Assembly: GCA_004794785.1 (NCBI GenBank) | Contig: SJOL01004449.1 | Span: forward strand, 59,478 to 123,477 | DNA from: Opisthorchis felineus | Taxonomy: Eukaryota > Platyhelminthes > Trematoda > Opisthorchiida > Opisthorchiidae | Direction: 5' to 3' | DNA: 64,000 nucleotides | Part shown: piece by piece, positions 12,087-23,786 of the stretch | Numbering within the stretch: position 1 is the first letter of the stretch | How the letters are laid out: each line of letters starts with the position of its first letter | Made by a program: the position numbers and the translations under genes | The notes under the pieces: model-generated | Seen by the model: only the letters and a program-made list of their open reading frames with translations | Database searches by the model: none | Told to the model about the DNA's origin: nothing

Positions 12087-13868
12087 AGTGAACACTGCGT
12101 GCTGCAATTCGGCTCCCCTTACTACCGAACCATTAGTGTACTTGAAACCCCTCCGCACAGATTTCACGGGATTGCTTTTTTTATTTGAACTGCTTGAATC
12201 AGGACCAGCTTTGGTCGAGGAAGTTTACTGGGCTAATGTCCAGTTTATACAGCATTCATTCCGGAGGGACCAGCACAAAGTCCAGCAAAACTAAAGTTAT
12301 CCGGGTTACCATAAGCAACCTTACCTTTCCTGAGATGGAAAAGATTGTTAATCCGATCTTAAATAACCACGGTTGATTATCGCTTGTCAATTACATAACT
12401 ACTGTTTTCGCCAGCGAAACGTGTCGTTCAGAACGTATTCCAAAGCAGGCTATTCTAAGTCAAACAACTAGCCAAAATTTGCCAGCCCCGACGCAACATG
12501 GATTTCTGTCAAACCGTTCTTGTGTGACACACTGCTCATATTCTTCGACGGCTCAATAGGGGTTAAAGGCCAAAAGCCCATGTCGGTGCCATATTTTTCG
12601 GCTTCTCAGAGGTAGCTGGTGAAGTTCCACATGCGTTGTAACTATACAAATTCAATGCATAAGGTATAAAGTATAAAATTACACTGAATCAGGGCTGTAT
12701 TTGCAAGTGAAATGCTTCAAGTGAAATGGATCAACCTACTTTTTTCACCGACCTTTGCTAAAATTCTTCGAGGCTTCGTTTTATGATTGCCCATATCGTC
12801 TGCGTTAGATCTATTCTTGAATACGCCAACCAGGTTGTCGACGGAAGAAGGAATTAATTTTCTTTGAGGTTGACCAACAAGCCGCTACGAAGATGGTTGC
12901 CCGACTCAAATCAGCTTATTGCGAAATGGGTTTGGAGATCCCCGATTCTTTTTCTAGTCTGGTGCGGCCCCTTTGAAGCACCTAATGAATGAGCTTTGAT
13001 TGAGCGGATTATAACCAATAGGATCTTTACTGCTGACATTTCCGATACACGAAGGGACGCGGTAAAAAGCTTTTCAAGTTAAGAGCACGCATTTTTTGGA
13101 GTGGCCATTCTTCCTTCTTAAGGTAGCTGGTGGGTGACAGTTATCCACGATACATCTGGGACTCAGTCTAAACCACTTTCAGATTTTATATGCACCCGAG
13201 AACTTAAAGGCTGTGCTACGCGTCAGGGCCATTCAAGTGACCCGGCGCCGCAGAAAGGTAAGAACAAGCCCTACGCGAAATGTTCGGACAGGAGCCTTAG
13301 TCTAGGGTGTCAGCCCATGTACACGTGAGTATACCACTTCCACCACCACCATCCTTCACAGAGTTGGGCCACAGGCCCGACATATTCCATGCTTATCCCT
13401 TGGGTTCACACGAAGTGCAGTGGTTTTTGGTTGGTTGCACGTGCGGTTTACCAAAAACTGCATTTGGCATCACTTACAGTAGGCGGTGAGTCTGAGGCGA
13501 CAGATTACTCGAGAAAAGTTGCTAGCCAATTGCTGTGCCCCGTGCGAGCACCAGTTGACCTACCGAAGAAGCCCTGAGTTGGGTTACAAGCTTGTGGCCT
13601 TTATTGTTCTCACGTGTTACCTAATTATGTGAGGGATACTGTTTCGTGGGTTAGACGACATAGGTTGAGTTGCCCGCATCCAAGTCTCGGAGGTTTATTT
13701 AGAGCAGAGTCCACTTATTCTGTAAGTATGCGGCAACAACGTGAATGCATATTGTCCGTCCAGAAATTTCAACGGGTTTGTAGAGCCACGACAATGCAAG
13801 CTGTAAGGTGTTTAGTTATCACAAGCTTGTAAACTATATTTAGACAAAATAAAGTTATGATTAGTGTG
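12087..13868. other. No gene recognised; one short coding-like stretch
   Basis: At about 12857-12977 the plus strand reads FFEVDQQAATKMVARLKSAY and continues open for some 40 codons before a stop. It looks like decayed coding sequence, possibly of a retroelement, but I cannot name it. The rest shows nothing. Confidence 0.25.
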
Positions 13869-14207
13869 TAGGTAAAGCCATCCTAACTAACTGGGTCAAA
13901 CCACGACAAAAATCTTCAGACAGACACGTTTTTCTTAAAGGCGATGCAGCAGAAAACCACAACCTACCGTTAAACCACCTTAGGGAGGAGCTGACAATCC
14001 GTGTTTACTTGAAAAAAGTGTGCAACCACCAATGGAGGTCGATTGTAGGTTAAAGGAGACCAAGGGCAGTTGATCGCTTGAGTGTCTAATTCAGTGTGAA
14101 AAAGAAGCGTACACAATTGTATCTTGGGGCACAACATGAGGAAGTGGTGCCAAGTTTAAATGAATATTGGTACGCGGAGACAGCGAAACGAAATTAATCT
14201 ATTTTCA
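13869..14207 (-). repeat. 3' LTR of the gypsy element
   Basis: Collinear with 17472-17809 over its whole length, roughly four fifths identical by eye. Shared runs include ACAACCTACCGTTAAACC, GAGCTGACAATCCGTGTTTA and TACGCGGAGA. The terminal TG is mutated to TA at 13869; CA is kept at 14206-14207. I see no clear polypurine tract on its inner side. Confidence 0.8.
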
Positions 14208-15780
14208 AACCTTTGACTAGTAAATGGAGCGTATTAGGTCGCTACATCAGCTTCCCTAAAGACGAAAAATCCACCGGACGATCTTCTGATATATCTGTAC
14301 TGCTCTCTTAACTCTAGTGCCTGGTGCCAGAAAAAAGACTCACCGACAAGAAACACAGCAGTATTGATTCGGGATGTCTGATCGGCGCTTAGTGAAAACC
14401 GACCAACACCGACCGTGCTTCCATGAAATGCCTGAACACTTATCATAATCGGTTGTGCTACTGTGGCGTGTCTGAACACTCATCGGCTTTCGCTGAATTG
14501 ATTGAGTGATTGACTGGCCTGGATGCTTTCCAGCCTTACTATTGAGATTTTGGTATGGTTTCAGGATCTCCGTAGGTTCCGGGCATTCTGGAGGTTATTT
14601 TCAGGGATCTGACGTTCCTGACACTTTCTAAATGTAAACAACGATGAGCTATCTTACCGCAATTTGCAGGACTTGTTACCAGAATTTGCCCCTATGTGTG
14701 TCCCTGTGGGCGTTTGCTGCAAGAGGGCCGATGCACCTTGACTTTTTGCCGTCTGGCTTAGCTGGTGTACTCCAGAACCCACAGCCTCCACCTTAAGCAT
14801 GCAATCTCGCAAGCGCATGATTCCAATGGTGCAAAAACGCTGTACAGAATATATAGGACACGAGGTTATGCAGAGAGAGTTAGGGAAGTCACTTTCCCAA
14901 GGGCTACCGATCAATGAGTGCGAAGTTTCGTCCAGGGGTGGGCAAACATCCCGACAGAAGACCACGTGTGTTGACAATAGGTAGAAAGGGCTAAAAGCTG
15001 GGGGAAAAGGAGACAATTACGAGTGTGAGCCTAGTAGAAGAGACCTCTGCATGTTTGTGTTGCCAACATTCCCGACTGTTTTGACTCTGGTATTTTCCCA
15101 TCCATACGGGTGAAAGTTGGTGCACCCTCGAATAGGGAGATGTTTATTCACCAATAAGAACTAAGACTTTACCGGCTACTGGACACAAAAGTAAAAACTC
15201 ACGTGCACAGAGTTTTTGGAGAGCGAGCATCTCCAAGCATCCTCCTAAACTTTCCTGGACATTGGTTTAATATTGAGCGATAATGAACAATCAGAGCAAA
15301 GTGGTTCAGTAATTTCCACATCTTCCCCATATCAGATGCAGGGATGGCACAACACTCAAGTTTCGTTGGTAGTGTAGACCGTTACACGGGCGCACAGGGC
15401 TGTCCCAAAGTACTATGTACAAAATTGGACCTGGTCAAACTACTTTAACAGATGGGTGTGGAGTGATCTATTTCCGGTTAAGGTCGCTTTGGGCAGCGAG
15501 CACGTTTCGTGGAGTCAGGTCGCATAGGGCGTCCTCTTTGCCGGCATTCCTTATACCAAAGTGTACTAAGTATAGTGTCCCCGTCCATGATAGGTCAATA
15601 CCAGGCTCATACGGAGAAGCTCTTCGCTGCTTGTGGAAGCAGTCTATGGGGTTTTAGATAGATAAACGCCCTCTTGGGTCGTAAGGGTCAGACGATAGTA
15701 AATGTGAAGTGGCTAAACATAATATCGGGGGGCTAGAATGTTCCAAGAGGGCTTGCCGTATGCCTTAGAGTAAGTTTTAG
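14208..15780 (-). other. Interior of the gypsy element, not recognised
   Basis: This should hold the rest of integrase and any 3' sequence. The longest minus frame (14654-15016, 120 codons) carries no DDE-type motif that I can see. It may be divergent integrase, a later insertion, or non-coding sequence. Confidence 0.35.
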
Positions 15781-15784
15781 GGCG

Positions 15785-16155
15785 TCGGTAGACTAAAACC
15801 AGTCTGATACATTGACGAACGTCGGGATATTGTTGGACACAACGAAGTGTTGGGTGACCAAAGGTCGGACGCACGCACACTGGTATGTGGCAGGGCGTGC
15901 ACGGAAGTCAAAGACAGTGCGTTGCACGCTACTGGGCACCGTTGGGCGCGTGACGCCAGCGACGTATCACATTCAAGGCTGCCCTCATTGTTCAGGGGAG
16001 GCAGGACTGTATACACACGGACGCAGACGACGGAATGAGCTAACCTCTAGGTCATCACGGTGGAATGATACCACCTGTTCAAGTCTAAACTGTGGTTTAC
16101 CATCAAAAGCACCGGCGAGTAACAAGACATCTGCGACGACTTTAACAGTGTCTTA
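15785..16155 (-). pseudogene. Gypsy RNase H end / integrase zinc-binding region remnant
   Basis: Reading leftwards on the minus strand, KVVADVLLLAGA matches the N-VADALSR signature that closes RNase H. After about 60 codons RPTVPSSVQRTVFDFRARP, then a segment ending VRPLVTQHFV, matches the start of integrase (RRTVFDALHGLSHPGVRAS..LV..RFVW in related elements). The two zinc-ligand histidines expected in HGLSHPG are replaced (RARPATY) and stops interrupt the frame. Non-functional. Confidence 0.65.
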
Positions 16156-16429
16156 GATGTGCCTTGTATTACTGGTGAACTGCCAGATGAATTCCGGATG
16201 TCTTGTTCCACGAAGCGAGTATTTATCGCTTGACGAAGTGGAGGAGTATATAGAAAGCTACGGTCAGTGAGCATCATGGATGGTCAACCCTCAGTGGCAT
16301 GTCAAAAGTGCTGAAGGGACGGGCCTAGAGTTTATGACAAAAATGCTGTAGCGTTTTTCGGTATCTGTAACAAGTTAAGAAAAACGCTATAGGATGCAAC
16401 GCATCGTTGTAGAGCTGTTGAGGAATCCC

Positions 16430-17190
16430 GCCTTCGACAATATCCAAAGCTTCTTCTTCAAAGAAGATCCGCTACCAGACGCATGGCATGCGCAACGGGG
16501 TATAAACCAATGTTAATAGCCCACGAGGCGGAAGAAACGCCGGAGTCGTGTCACAGTAGTGTGTACCGGAAAATCACGAAAGGCGGCAACAGTACCCTCT
16601 ACGGAGTCGCTCACATGACCGAATAAGAGAGAGACTTACACCAAAGTCGTACCTAGTGAGGCTCATGGTAGCGCCTTGTGGTTGTAGACATTTGAGGAGT
16701 TCGCGTGAGTGCACAAGGTACTGTACATGACCCAGGCTAGTAACTAAGATGATATCCACTTATGGCTAGAAAAAATCATCTCCGCGGAGAGCAAAGTCAA
16801 TGAAGGGTTGAAAAGTCCAAGACGCTCAAAGGAAGTGACGAAAGAAGAAATTGGAAGAAATCAACCGTATGTTGACGGCTGTCTTCTTGATGTCCTTAGT
16901 TGCGACCACCATGAAATTATAAGCGCGCAAAATGTCCAACTTGCCTAAGACAGTTAACATAGCCGACAACTCAGTAAGCTCGCGTATGTGGGATCGGGTG
17001 CCAACCAAGCTTGGTGATCTGACTGCTTGCCTGATGGGTCGCACAAAGAAGCCACTCCCCGAAGTCTCTCTGAAGGACCATGTGCGGGGCAAAGGCCATG
17101 AAGATAACGGCTTCGAACAGCTTGCCCATTTTGGATTTTGTTGCACGGAGTCCATCCAGAGCGATGCGTGGGGGGACATGTGGGCATTGG
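16430..17190 (-). pseudogene. Gypsy reverse transcriptase remnant
   Basis: On the minus strand from about 17190: an RLAAAK-like lead-in (IALDGLRATKSK), LFEAVIF..APHMVLQRDFGEW (fingers), WHPIPHTR, a frameshift, then KLDILRAYNFMVVATKDIKKTAV (motif A with the catalytic Asp), another shift, ASWTFQPFIDFALRGDD, a stop where Y-V-D-D should be (P*VDIILV), and DFPVHTTVTRLRRFFRLVGY close to 16530. The order and spacing are those of a Ty3/gypsy RT. At least two frameshifts and stops in the YVDD box make it inactive. Confidence 0.8.
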
Positions 17191-17276
17191 AGGACTTCGC
17201 GTGAAGATAGAGTTCGTCACCGTTTTGGTGACGCGAGAAGTATGCAGCAAAGATCACGTGAGGTTATGTAAGGTGC

Positions 17277-17471
17277 TTACCAGCTCCAAATACGGTTGAC
17301 TGTAAGATCGACCGGCAGCACTGGACAACATATGGGAAGGTGAGGAGCAAGATGCTCACGCGTGACTTGCTTGTGATTGGCATCGAGGGGTACCCTTCGC
17401 CGAGCGTCTAGCAAGAATTCAATTCCAGTGATTGATTCAAGCCCGCGATTGTAAGGGTCCGTGACCAGCAC
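17277..17471 (-). pseudogene. Possible protease tail of the gypsy element
   Basis: A 64-codon minus frame begins directly at the inner edge of the 5' LTR and contains GIEFLLDARRRVPLDANHKQ. This resembles the GADFL..F.L.VD...R.L.D segment at the end of gypsy proteases. If correct, gag and the protease active site have been deleted. The first bases after the LTR, TGGTCACGGACCC, may be a decayed primer-binding site; a tRNA-Trp type site, as in CsRn1, is only a suggestion. Confidence 0.4.
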
Positions 17472-17809
17472 TGGTTAAAGCCATCCCAAAACTAGCTGGG
17501 GCAAACCGCGGCAGGAGGCTCCAGATAGACAAGTTTTCCTAAAGGGCGATGCAGGGGAAAAACACAACCTACCGTTAAACCGTCGTAGGAAGGAGCTGAC
17601 AATCCGTGTTTACTTGAACAAAGTGAGCAGCCATCTGTGAAGGTTGATTGTAGATTAACGGAGACCAAGGCCAGATGATCGCTGGATTGTCTACTTCGGT
17701 GTAACAAAGAAGCACACATAATCGTATCTTGAGTCACAACACTAGGAAGTGGTGACATGTTTGAATGGACATTCGTACGCGGAGAGAGCAAAAAGAAGTT
17801 AATATATCA
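17472..17809 (-). repeat. 5' LTR of the gypsy element
   Basis: 338 bp bounded by TG at 17472-17473 and CA at 17808-17809, the standard LTR termini. It matches 13869-14207 throughout with many point differences and small indels, so the insertion is old. Confidence 0.8.
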
Positions 17810-18570
17810 TGAATCCACCTACTACCACGAGGCATTTTGTCCACTGCTACAGTTAACTTCTCGAGGTTTCAGTTCTGTTTTCAGCTCAGGAGAATGAGCT
17901 CAACCCAGGTGACACAGACCGTCCATGTATGCGAGCATATAGTCACCTTTTGCTTAGCGGGCTTTCCGATTATACTATCCTGCTATTCTTGATATTGCCT
18001 TCTGACAAATCTAAACATGCTCATCATGAGAATAGATGAGATTTTCCGGAGGCCCCTATCCCACTGTGTTTGCTTAGTATGACATCAGGAAAGCCCATGA
18101 CACCCTTTATCTGGTTCTCAGTCTAGTTTTTTCTGTGATGTGGTAGTAGATCACCATTTGCTTTCATCAGACTTACCATCGTTCCTGTCTGTGTACTGAC
18201 CGAGTTGCCACGCCTGATGAGTCGATCAAGTAAACACTCTGGAGGTGGTTTTTCTGCAGCGCATAAGTGTCAACAGCAACTGAAGTCTGAGTATCAATTG
18301 AAATGATACGTTTCCTTGACTAGGTTACTGGTAAAATGAAGTCAGTTTGTAAAAGATCGACCGTAATCAAGGCTGGTCTAGTCAGTTACCCTGGCAAACA
18401 TATTAATTCTAATCAGACTGAACACTAGCACTGTGTGTGATTAGCTTAGTAGGTGGTTTACAGCACAGCTTCCTCTGAAAACTAGACGCTTTGCGGAAGC
18501 GGTGTAAGAGCACATGCCAAGACCTTTCGTTTACAAACAAACCAGAATCAATGGCTATTTTCCAGGCAAA
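17810..18570. other. No gene recognised
   Basis: Spacer between the gypsy 5' LTR and the first recognisable codons of the LINE. It may include the LINE 5' UTR. Confidence 0.35.
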
Positions 18571-18573
18571 GGC

Positions 18574-18960
18574 TGTTATAACGTCCGAACGCTGTTATTC
18601 TAAGCTGAAAACTAGATCAACTATCCCCAAAGGCGCGTCTCCTGAGTTACAACTGACCTGATTAGGAATCAGTATCGTGGCCTTGAGCGAAACACAGCTG
18701 ACTGGTGAAGCAATTCTTCCAGGAGATGGTACCGGATACACCTTTTGGGTTGTCTACCTCACTGGAGGAAAACAAGGTTAATGTGGCGATTCAACCGCAA
18801 TTACCAGTGATCAATTCAGAACCCCGTGAAAAAATCGGCATCCTGTTTTGCGGTATTTAAGGTAGACTGGATGAAGCTATGTGACCATGATTAGTGTGTA
18901 TGCTTTGGCGCTGCACTCCACAGAAGACAACAAGGACATGTTCCGCATCAACATTTCATT
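18574..18960 (+). pseudogene. LINE endonuclease-domain remnant
   Basis: The sequence opens with CYNVRTL, matching the W-NVRTL start of these endonucleases. It continues from about 18680 with ALSETQLTGEAILPGDGTGY followed by TFW, corresponding to the D-ALSET (catalytic Glu) and G-GYTF-W motifs, then GGKQG, and from 18875 VTMISVYALALHS, matching V-.-VSVYAP. Three stops lie between. The downstream GDFN and SDH boxes are not recognisable. Confidence 0.7.
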
Positions 18961-19729
18961 CAGTTACAAAGAGTGTATCACTCTCTTGATTAAACACTTG
19001 TTGATCATGGTCTCCTCCTTTAAGAAAATATCCAATAGCTCAATGGTATTCAGAGTGGTAACATCAACAGCGACCAAATTCTTAGACGATTCGCTATTCA
19101 CTCGCTGCTCATCAGTAGCACCAGATTTTGCCTCGAAGAATGGCACCACCACAGGGGCAGAACCATTCAGTGTCCTCTCGCATCTGCCTGATTCCTCGTT
19201 CGACAGAGAGGGTTGTGCATCATACGAGTCTTTCTAAGAACCGGCTATGAAACAGAACATAGCTTGTCCAAACAACGACTAAGACCCAGCCCTGTAGGCC
19301 ATACTACGACAGTGGCGTCTATTTCTTCGAACAGTTGGACAGAGAAAATATCTGAAAGTGCCCTAAAGTCAGCCGGACATACCAGCATTAATTGTTTTCC
19401 GGACTCACAGCCTCCAATCCATCCAGTCCGAACAAAGTATGGGAAAACATGAAGCACCAAACTCCAGTGCTGGTATTCAGCCAGATCTGGCAGTAGCGGC
19501 CAAAATGATACGTCTGGTTTGCGACCAAGACCAGCTTGGTTGTTGTGAAAAACGTAGTGCTCTTTTTTTTCCTGCCCACACTAGCAGCAGACATCGGAAT
19601 TAGCTATCCGTTTTAATAGAGAGATTTCTGTGCTTTCCGCAAACCAAACATAATCAGAAGTCTTCAGGGTACTGACACGAGACTGAAGGAGATGTCGTTT
19701 ACAGGCGTAATTGGCGTATAGCGCGAGTG

Positions 19730-20072
19730 TCTCAAAAATCTACTGAACCGACCGATGAACATCTACCTGGCTGAAGTAAACAGACTACATAAGAGGAGGA
19801 TTAAAATGGTTTTGAACACTTCTCTAACCGTCGAATAGGTACTACGGGCGAACATGCAGTTACGAAATGGCAAAGCAGCCGAAGAAGACATGCTTACAGT
19901 GGGATTGTTCGAATATAGTAGCCTCACCTTGGAAAATGCGTATCCTCAATCGACCAGCGTCGGTTGGTTGAACAAGGAAATTTTATCACGATCGAAGAAC
20001 GCTTTAATCGTGCTACGGCATGAAGGAAAAAGTAGCACAACTTTTTCTGATAACTACAGCGGCATCAGCTAA
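19730..20072 (+). pseudogene. LINE pre-RT and first RT motifs
   Basis: KNLLNRPMNIYLAEVNRLH at about 19734 fits the HF..LLNRP pre-RT segment. The frame 19854-20072 ends RHEGKSSTTFSDNYSGIS, the K-G-S..CDNYRGIS hallmark at the start of LINE reverse transcriptase, with Arg replaced by Ser. A TAA follows at once. The next 30 codons keep a faint match (LLLNCLIARAVKT). Confidence 0.65.
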
Positions 20073-20727
20073 CTAAGACTAGCGATGAATCAATTGGCGT
20101 AATTGCTGCTAAACTGCCTGATCGCTAGAGCTGTCAAAACACACACTTTCAGACGGTTTCCTCCTTTACCTTGGTCCATATCCAGCCAGTCTGGCAGATC
20201 ATTTCATGGGTTCCCTCATGATTTACCTCTCATTGGGGCACATAGCCTTCGTAACGCTGACTGACACACAATCTATTGTTGAGTTTATGTTGGGCGCGTC
20301 ATGTCCCCTCTGTTTTCACAAGTTATTTTCCAAACCTATGCTCTGTGTTAATTGCTGTTGATAGTGAGTTACATTTGCTTCGCCGAAATTAACCTAAATG
20401 GCTCTGCACCTGCGGATAACTGCTTTGTTTACGTCAGATAGTTTTGGTTATTATTTTGCCCATCGCTTAATTTTGTGACGCAAGCTTTTCCGGGCTGCTT
20501 ATGGTCCAGCTACGCAAATACCCTTGTTTTCTTATGGCAAAAAGTTTCAGGTCGTCCGCTGGAGATCCTTCAGCATGGTATGCGACTTTATGGCACACCG
20601 ACGATTCGTTGGGCTGATTGCGCATCATTCAGATTACAAACGACAGGTTCAACCGCAATCGCAACACATACTCAAGCTGCAATAGAGTTTTTATGTTGAC
20701 CGCAGCAGAAAGGATTCAATCTTTTCT

Positions 20728-21260
20728 GTGCTATGGTCACAAGAATTTTCTTCCAAAAATCGTCGGCCGTTTGGTGTTGCCTTCGCAGACTTGAGGAAGT
20801 CGTTCGACTTGATTAACGAGAATTACTGCAGCCACTATCTTCCAAATGCGGTTGTCTGCCAGAATGTATCATTTCCATCCGAAGCCCACATGACGGAAGG
20901 AGAGCTAAGTTGCAAACGAATGGATTGGTTTTAGTTGGCCCCGAAATCCTCACTGTCATGGAATAGAGATGCATCTATAAGCCCGCTCTCTTTAGTTCCC
21001 ATCTAACGGACACCATGGATTCATTCTTCGTAATGCTCTCGGCTTGCAGTTTGAGCATTCGCTTGATACAAATCTTTCTACAATAAAACTCTGTTGCAAA
21101 GTTCTGATCGACCATATCCCAATGATTGCGGACAATTGCGTACTGCTTGCACATACGCATGGGTAATTTCAGCGCCTGGCTGAGAAAGTTGCGACTCCGG
21201 TTGCGCAGTTTTGCCGGTGCATCGACCTGAACAAAACTCTCTCTCAGGTGGAAGCGTCAA
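20728..21260 (+). pseudogene. LINE reverse transcriptase core remnant (motifs A and C)
   Basis: At 20773-20820 the peptide GVAFADLRKSFDLIN is RT motif A with its catalytic Asp. At 21122-21165 MIADNCVLLAHTHG corresponds to the YADD-VLLA box, with the second Asp changed to Asn and Tyr to Ile. It is followed after a stop by FQRLAEKVATPVAQF and DLNKTLSQ, the usual continuation (LQ-L---V---...G--LN--KT). Motif B between them is not recognisable. Inactive. Confidence 0.7.
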
Positions 21261-21639
21261 AACTTCTTCATGCACTGAGACTGAAACAGAGCTTGTAGAC
21301 TGTTGTGCGGACTTGTGCTACTCTTGAAGTATATTCTCTGCTGACTTGATCGTCGATTGTGGGCTGAGATCAAGGCAAGTGAGGTTTTTGCAAACTCGTT
21401 TGCAAACCGGTTTGGAGGAACCGGAGCGGAAGACTACAATTCAAGCTGTATGTCTACTAGGAGTTGGCCCTTTCTTGTCTCTTATAACGCGTTGAAGTGC
21501 TGAGGAGTTAGCAGCGTAGCAGGTCATACATTTTTGGCAATTACGTGCACTTACTGATCTGGATACGTGGTATTACCGGGTTGAATGAACTTCCAACGCA
21601 GAGGTTCTTCGACAAGCGCACTGTGATGGAATAATAATT

Positions 21640-21900
21640 GCGATCATACTTAGCTGTTTACAGTGGTTAGGACACGCTTACCTAATAGAGGAGAATGGTA
21701 TTCCAAAGTGGTTCTTGTATTTTCAACTGAATACGAAGGTCCGGAATTCCAGCAGTCGATATATGAACAGGCCAAGTTGTTTCAGAGGCAGACAGCATTG
21801 GGTTTGCCTGGATTGCTACTCACATGCTTCCCGGGTTCCAATATGAGACGTCTGTGTACTCCGAAAGGAAGACTGCGCAACCCAGTTTTGTAGCCGCTGG
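21640..21900 (+). pseudogene. LINE C-terminal segment remnant
   Basis: LQWLGHAYLIEENGIPKWFL starting at 21658 matches the R-RWLGH---M...R-PK--L motif near the C-terminus of RTE/CR1-like polyproteins. NAEVLRQA about 30 codons upstream fits the I-N-EV--R motif that precedes it. The element probably ends near 21900; no poly-A or microsatellite tail is evident. Confidence 0.55.
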
Positions 21901-23780
21901 CTGTGTGCATAGTATAAATATATATACATATGATTAAAGAAAGTTTCAATTATGACTAAGTAGGAAGCCAACAATGATTGAGACTCAAGATCAAAATGAC
22001 AATGAGGCAATATGATATGCTGGTATTCCGCAAGAAACAGACACAAGTGCCTGAAGATTCGAATCGGTTAAACTGAAACGCTTAGTTCAATCTTGGAGTC
22101 ATAAAAACAAAAGTAACGCGCTTGGCTGCGTTTCAAAGGAGGAGGCACGAACAGACTGGTTTTCGAAGAGGAGGACTGAATTTCCTTCCCCATTTGTAGA
22201 CCAATGTCTTGGAGTGCTATTAAATGATTTTTCTCAGTTTCCAAATGGAGGGGTAATATTTAGGCTAACAAAGCATGTTTAGGCTTCAGTGAAATGAATA
22301 GTCACAGTTAACTCCGCTACCACCACAAAAAAGCTGACAGACGAAAGTTTATATTCAGATGATATTCAGTGGCAGTTCTCTAATTAGCCAGTCGAGTACA
22401 ACCGCCAATATGCTGAACATAGCTTGCTACAGCACTTGATGGTACGCTGAAGCAAGCACTCCATCGACGTGGACTGTATCCCTCAGTTAGAACTGGTAAG
22501 TAATACGAACTCTAATTCACCAGCCATGGAGAATTCACATTCTAGGTGCCGTTCAGAAGAGACAGTTCTTGTGAATTCGTAACGAGCTATCTTGGGAGTA
22601 TCCTGGAAAAAGACTTACGACTAACATGTGTGGATTCCGGATGATGTGGTTGAAAAATAAGGACAAGGTACAGGTTTACAACTCACCTATAGTGCTGGTG
22701 TTTTGCAGACTATGTGGGTCGTACGATGAAGCACTTATGCACGAGGATCACAGAACCTCTCTGGACTCATAGGACAATTGGAACTGTCAAAACCGAGCTG
22801 TCGCCAACCACCGGCTAAACTCTGGGCGTTTGGTCAACAAAAGCACTGCGTTTAATGACATATACCACTAAAAAATCAGAGACAAAAGGACATCTGATGC
22901 CACCCGTAGTTTGGAAGATAGCAGTCCGCCTGTCCACGAAACTTACTCGCCTAAGTACCCAGAATACTCTCGCCAACACAGAGTAACGTAGCTACTCATA
23001 CTGTTGTTCAACTGGAAACTGGTGGTTCCTAGACTGTATGCACTTTTTCAACCAACCGTTATCGTGTCTTGAAATTTTGCACTAATCTAAAATATGTTTC
23101 ACTTGTTATGCAAGTACTGGCTCACTGAAACGCCTCAAAAACACATATGTGTTCCACTTCCATGCTCCATATTACTAATGAGCGAATTCATAAGCTTAAA
23201 TTTTTCACGCAAGCCGTCAGCAAATACTTAACGCCATGCCTTCTAACGAAGACCGATGAGTTGGGCACAGAAACTATACATTGTTAATGGCTGCTGGAAT
23301 TAATTCATTGTTGTTCACTATTACTTTACTTTTGCGTCTCAAATATATCCACACAGTTGATTCCGAACAAGATCATTCAGTGAAGCGTGACACATTCGGT
23401 ATCAATTCTACTGATCTGGATGTGCGTGTAAGGGACGAAATTGATAAAAACTGCTAGTGAATTTGAAACTGCATAAAATTGAAGACCAACAGATGAGACC
23501 GAGAGAATCGGTGTGTATTCGGCGGGTCACACGAGGCTAAGTGATCGTGAAACATGAGTGAGTGAAGCATTCTTACAAAGAGTCTCTGCACACGAATTTT
23601 AGGCTGAAAATAGGGACGTCAATTGTCTCTCTAATGAAAAAAAGCTTAGCTCTTGCAAGCTTTGACGTCTTGATTGTAGTTCATAAATTGGCCCGCCAGC
23701 GAATAAAACGTCAATTGTGTCCAGTGCCTAGTGCAGCACATTCAGTTGAAGAATATCATAAACAAGAGGTTCAGCTGGGA
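21901..23780. other. No gene recognised
   Basis: AT-rich sequence with no ORF above 80 codons and no motif. A short TATAAATATATATACATATG run at 21914 is composition only. Confidence 0.4.
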
Positions 23781-23786
23781 TTCAGG

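Larger units (their letters stand above)
13869..17809 (-). mobile_element. Degenerate Ty3/gypsy LTR retrotransposon (minus strand)
   Basis: Two direct repeats of about 338 bp flank a minus-strand pol remnant. The order from right to left is 5' LTR, possible protease tail, reverse transcriptase, RNase H/integrase boundary, unrecognised DNA, 3' LTR. Total length is about 3.9 kb, short for a Ty3/gypsy element. Gag and most of protease are missing, since protease-like sequence begins within about 30 bases of the 5' LTR. The reading frame changes several times and contains stops, so the copy is dead. The RT wording (KLDILRAY.., ASWTFQ.FID..LRG..VDII) is that of the CsRn1/Kabuki-type elements known from flukes and insects; this clade call is tentative. 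No target-site duplication was found. Confidence 0.8.
18574..21900 (+). mobile_element. Degenerate LINE (RTE/SR2-like), endonuclease to C-terminus
   Basis: Recognisable pieces occur in the right order on the plus strand over 3.3 kb: endonuclease (18574-18960), a pre-RT linker (about 19734-19810), RT start (to 20072), RT motif A (20773-20820), RT motif C (21122-21250) and a WLGH-type C-terminal segment (21655-21740). Stops and frameshifts separate them. The combination of an AP-type endonuclease with an RWLGH..R...P C-terminus is typical of RTE-like LINEs of flatworms (for example SR2 and SjR2); the clade is inferred. The span from 18960 to 19730 is poorly matched and may contain an insertion. 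Confidence 0.75.

Noticed and set aside
16826..17257. 143-codon minus-strand ORF as an intact gene
   Set aside because: Only its last third is in the true RT frame (KLDILRAY..). The first part is a shadow frame of the fingers region, which is read in another frame.
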